64,000 nucleotides of DNA, taken from assembly GCA_013399015.1 (NCBI GenBank), contig VWZX01001688.1, forward strand, positions 1,860,001-1,924,000. The letters run 5' to 3'. The notes under the pieces were generated by a model. That model was not told the DNA's origin. It saw nothing but the letters and a program-made list of their open reading frames with translations, and made no database searches. Positions 63,294 through 64,000 of the stretch are shown here, in pieces; position 1 is the stretch's first letter; each line of letters begins with the position of its first letter. The DNA is from Galbula dea. Taxonomy: Eukaryota; Chordata; Aves; Piciformes; Galbulidae. The position numbers were made by a program, and so were the translations under genes.

Positions 63294-63302
63294 ATATCCT
63301 TT
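63294..63302 (+). promoter_or_regulatory. SLC9A8: U12-type AT-AC 5' splice site (SLC9A8 intron 9)
   Basis: The intron begins ATATCCTTT, the exact consensus of minor-spliceosome AT-AC introns (RTATCCTTT). The exon boundary is set by homology (protein ends ...LTGLISAL, phase 0). The nearest GT downstream would add ISFFN, absent from the family. The branch site (TTCCTTAAC type) and AC acceptor would lie beyond the window. AT-AC introns are known in other SLC9 exchanger genes such as NHE6. Confidence 0.82.
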
Positions 63303-64000
63303 TTTAATGTTGTTGATGCACATGTATAAATTGATTAACTTCTAACAGTATATTTCTTTCCCATCTTCTCCAGCATTTCTTAGGGAATATTTTTTATTAG
63401 ACATTATTTTGTTGTCTGAGGAGTTCCTCATGCTCATTTTGGTTTTATGTTAGTATGCATGAGTGTCTATTAAAATCTTGCATCAGATTTTTGTGAACAT
63501 AATTAAGGTCTGAAATGCTGTGTAGTAGCTTATATTATGTGCATTGGAGTGTTATAATATATGGTAATTGTTTTGCAAATTCAAAATATATTAATTCAAT
63601 TTCAATACTGATGCATTTTTACAACCATATGGTTCCCTTTTTGCATACATAAAACACTTAACTAAAAAGAAAAACCAAAAAGCTGCTTTTCCCAAGGGCT
63701 TTTGAGTCAGACCAGCTCACTTGTCCCTATGTATTGTATTCAGGCAGCTGAATACAGATACTGCCCTATTTGGGTTTACTTTGAGTTGTATTTTGCCTTC
63801 TCCACTTGCATGCATTGGTTGCTAAACAGCCCAGAAGCTTCTCTGCTAAGATAAGGAGGGATGTTTGTTGTAAGTCAGGCACCTTTGTTACTTTTCAGCG
63901 CTTGTTTAATGTTAACACTGACTTCACTGTAGGTGGCCTTTTGTGCTAGGCTTGTACAGCAGTTACTCATGTCATCTGGATCATACTGTTAAGCACTTTG
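63294..64000 (+). other. SLC9A8: SLC9A8 intron 9 (partial, U12-type)
   Basis: AT-rich intron sequence to the window end. I did not find the next exon (expected Val-Leu-Lys-His-Ile-Asp) nor a TTCCTTAAC-type branch site, so the intron is longer than 707 bp. Confidence 0.8.

Noticed and set aside
63294..63330. Read-through extension of SLC9A8 exon 9 to a downstream GT
   Set aside because: It would add ISFFN or more after SAL, which the family lacks, while the U12 donor consensus lies exactly at the homologous boundary.
1..64000. An unknown defence, mobile or biosynthetic gene system
   Set aside because: This is vertebrate nuclear DNA with two known genes. No operon-like cluster, CRISPR array, phage or plasmid feature is present.

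Overview
This is a 64 kb piece of a vertebrate nuclear genome, almost certainly a bird. CR1-type LINE 3' ends are present, there is an LTR that I recognise as the avian ERVL kind, the introns are compact, and two large CpG islands mark promoters. I cannot name the species. Coding sequence is well under 2% of the window, and nearly all open reading frames of 60-230 codons are chance frames in introns, repeats or CpG islands.

Two genes are supported, arranged head to head. (1) B4GALT5 (beta-1,4-galactosyltransferase 5 / lactosylceramide synthase) lies on the minus strand. Coding exon 1 (29076-29187) encodes the cytoplasmic tail and signal anchor, and exon 2 (3459-3593) encodes the start of the luminal stem. 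A 25.5 kb intron 1 separates them. Intron 2 runs off the left edge, so the catalytic exons are outside the window. (2) SLC9A8 (endosomal/Golgi Na+/H+ exchanger NHE8) lies on the plus strand. Nine exons between 47955 and 63293 join into a continuous 277-residue N-terminal half with matching splice phases. The rest lies beyond the right edge. This neighbourhood matches human 20q13.13 as I remember it.

Layout: 1-3458 B4GALT5 intron 2; 3459-3593 exon 2; 3594-29075 intron 1, with one long CR1 copy at about 23625-24256 and simple repeats; 28660-29320 CpG island with exon 1 and a single N at 29188 exactly where the start codon is expected; about 29283-29715 a ~22-bp minisatellite; 29716-47399 intergenic, with an LTR at about 38850-39390 and a CR1 remnant; about 47400-47720 a second, ~85-90 bp minisatellite; 47765-48300 the SLC9A8 CpG-island promoter with a perfect CRE; then SLC9A8 exons and introns with more CR1 fragments. 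The last visible exon ends in an apparent U12-type AT-AC donor.

The two products act in related compartments (Golgi glycosylation and endosome/Golgi pH control), but nothing in the sequence shows co-regulation. I found no tRNA, rRNA, CRISPR array or unknown multigene system. The most interesting points are the minor-spliceosome donor, the B4GALT5 start lost at an assembly N, and the minisatellites beside both promoters.
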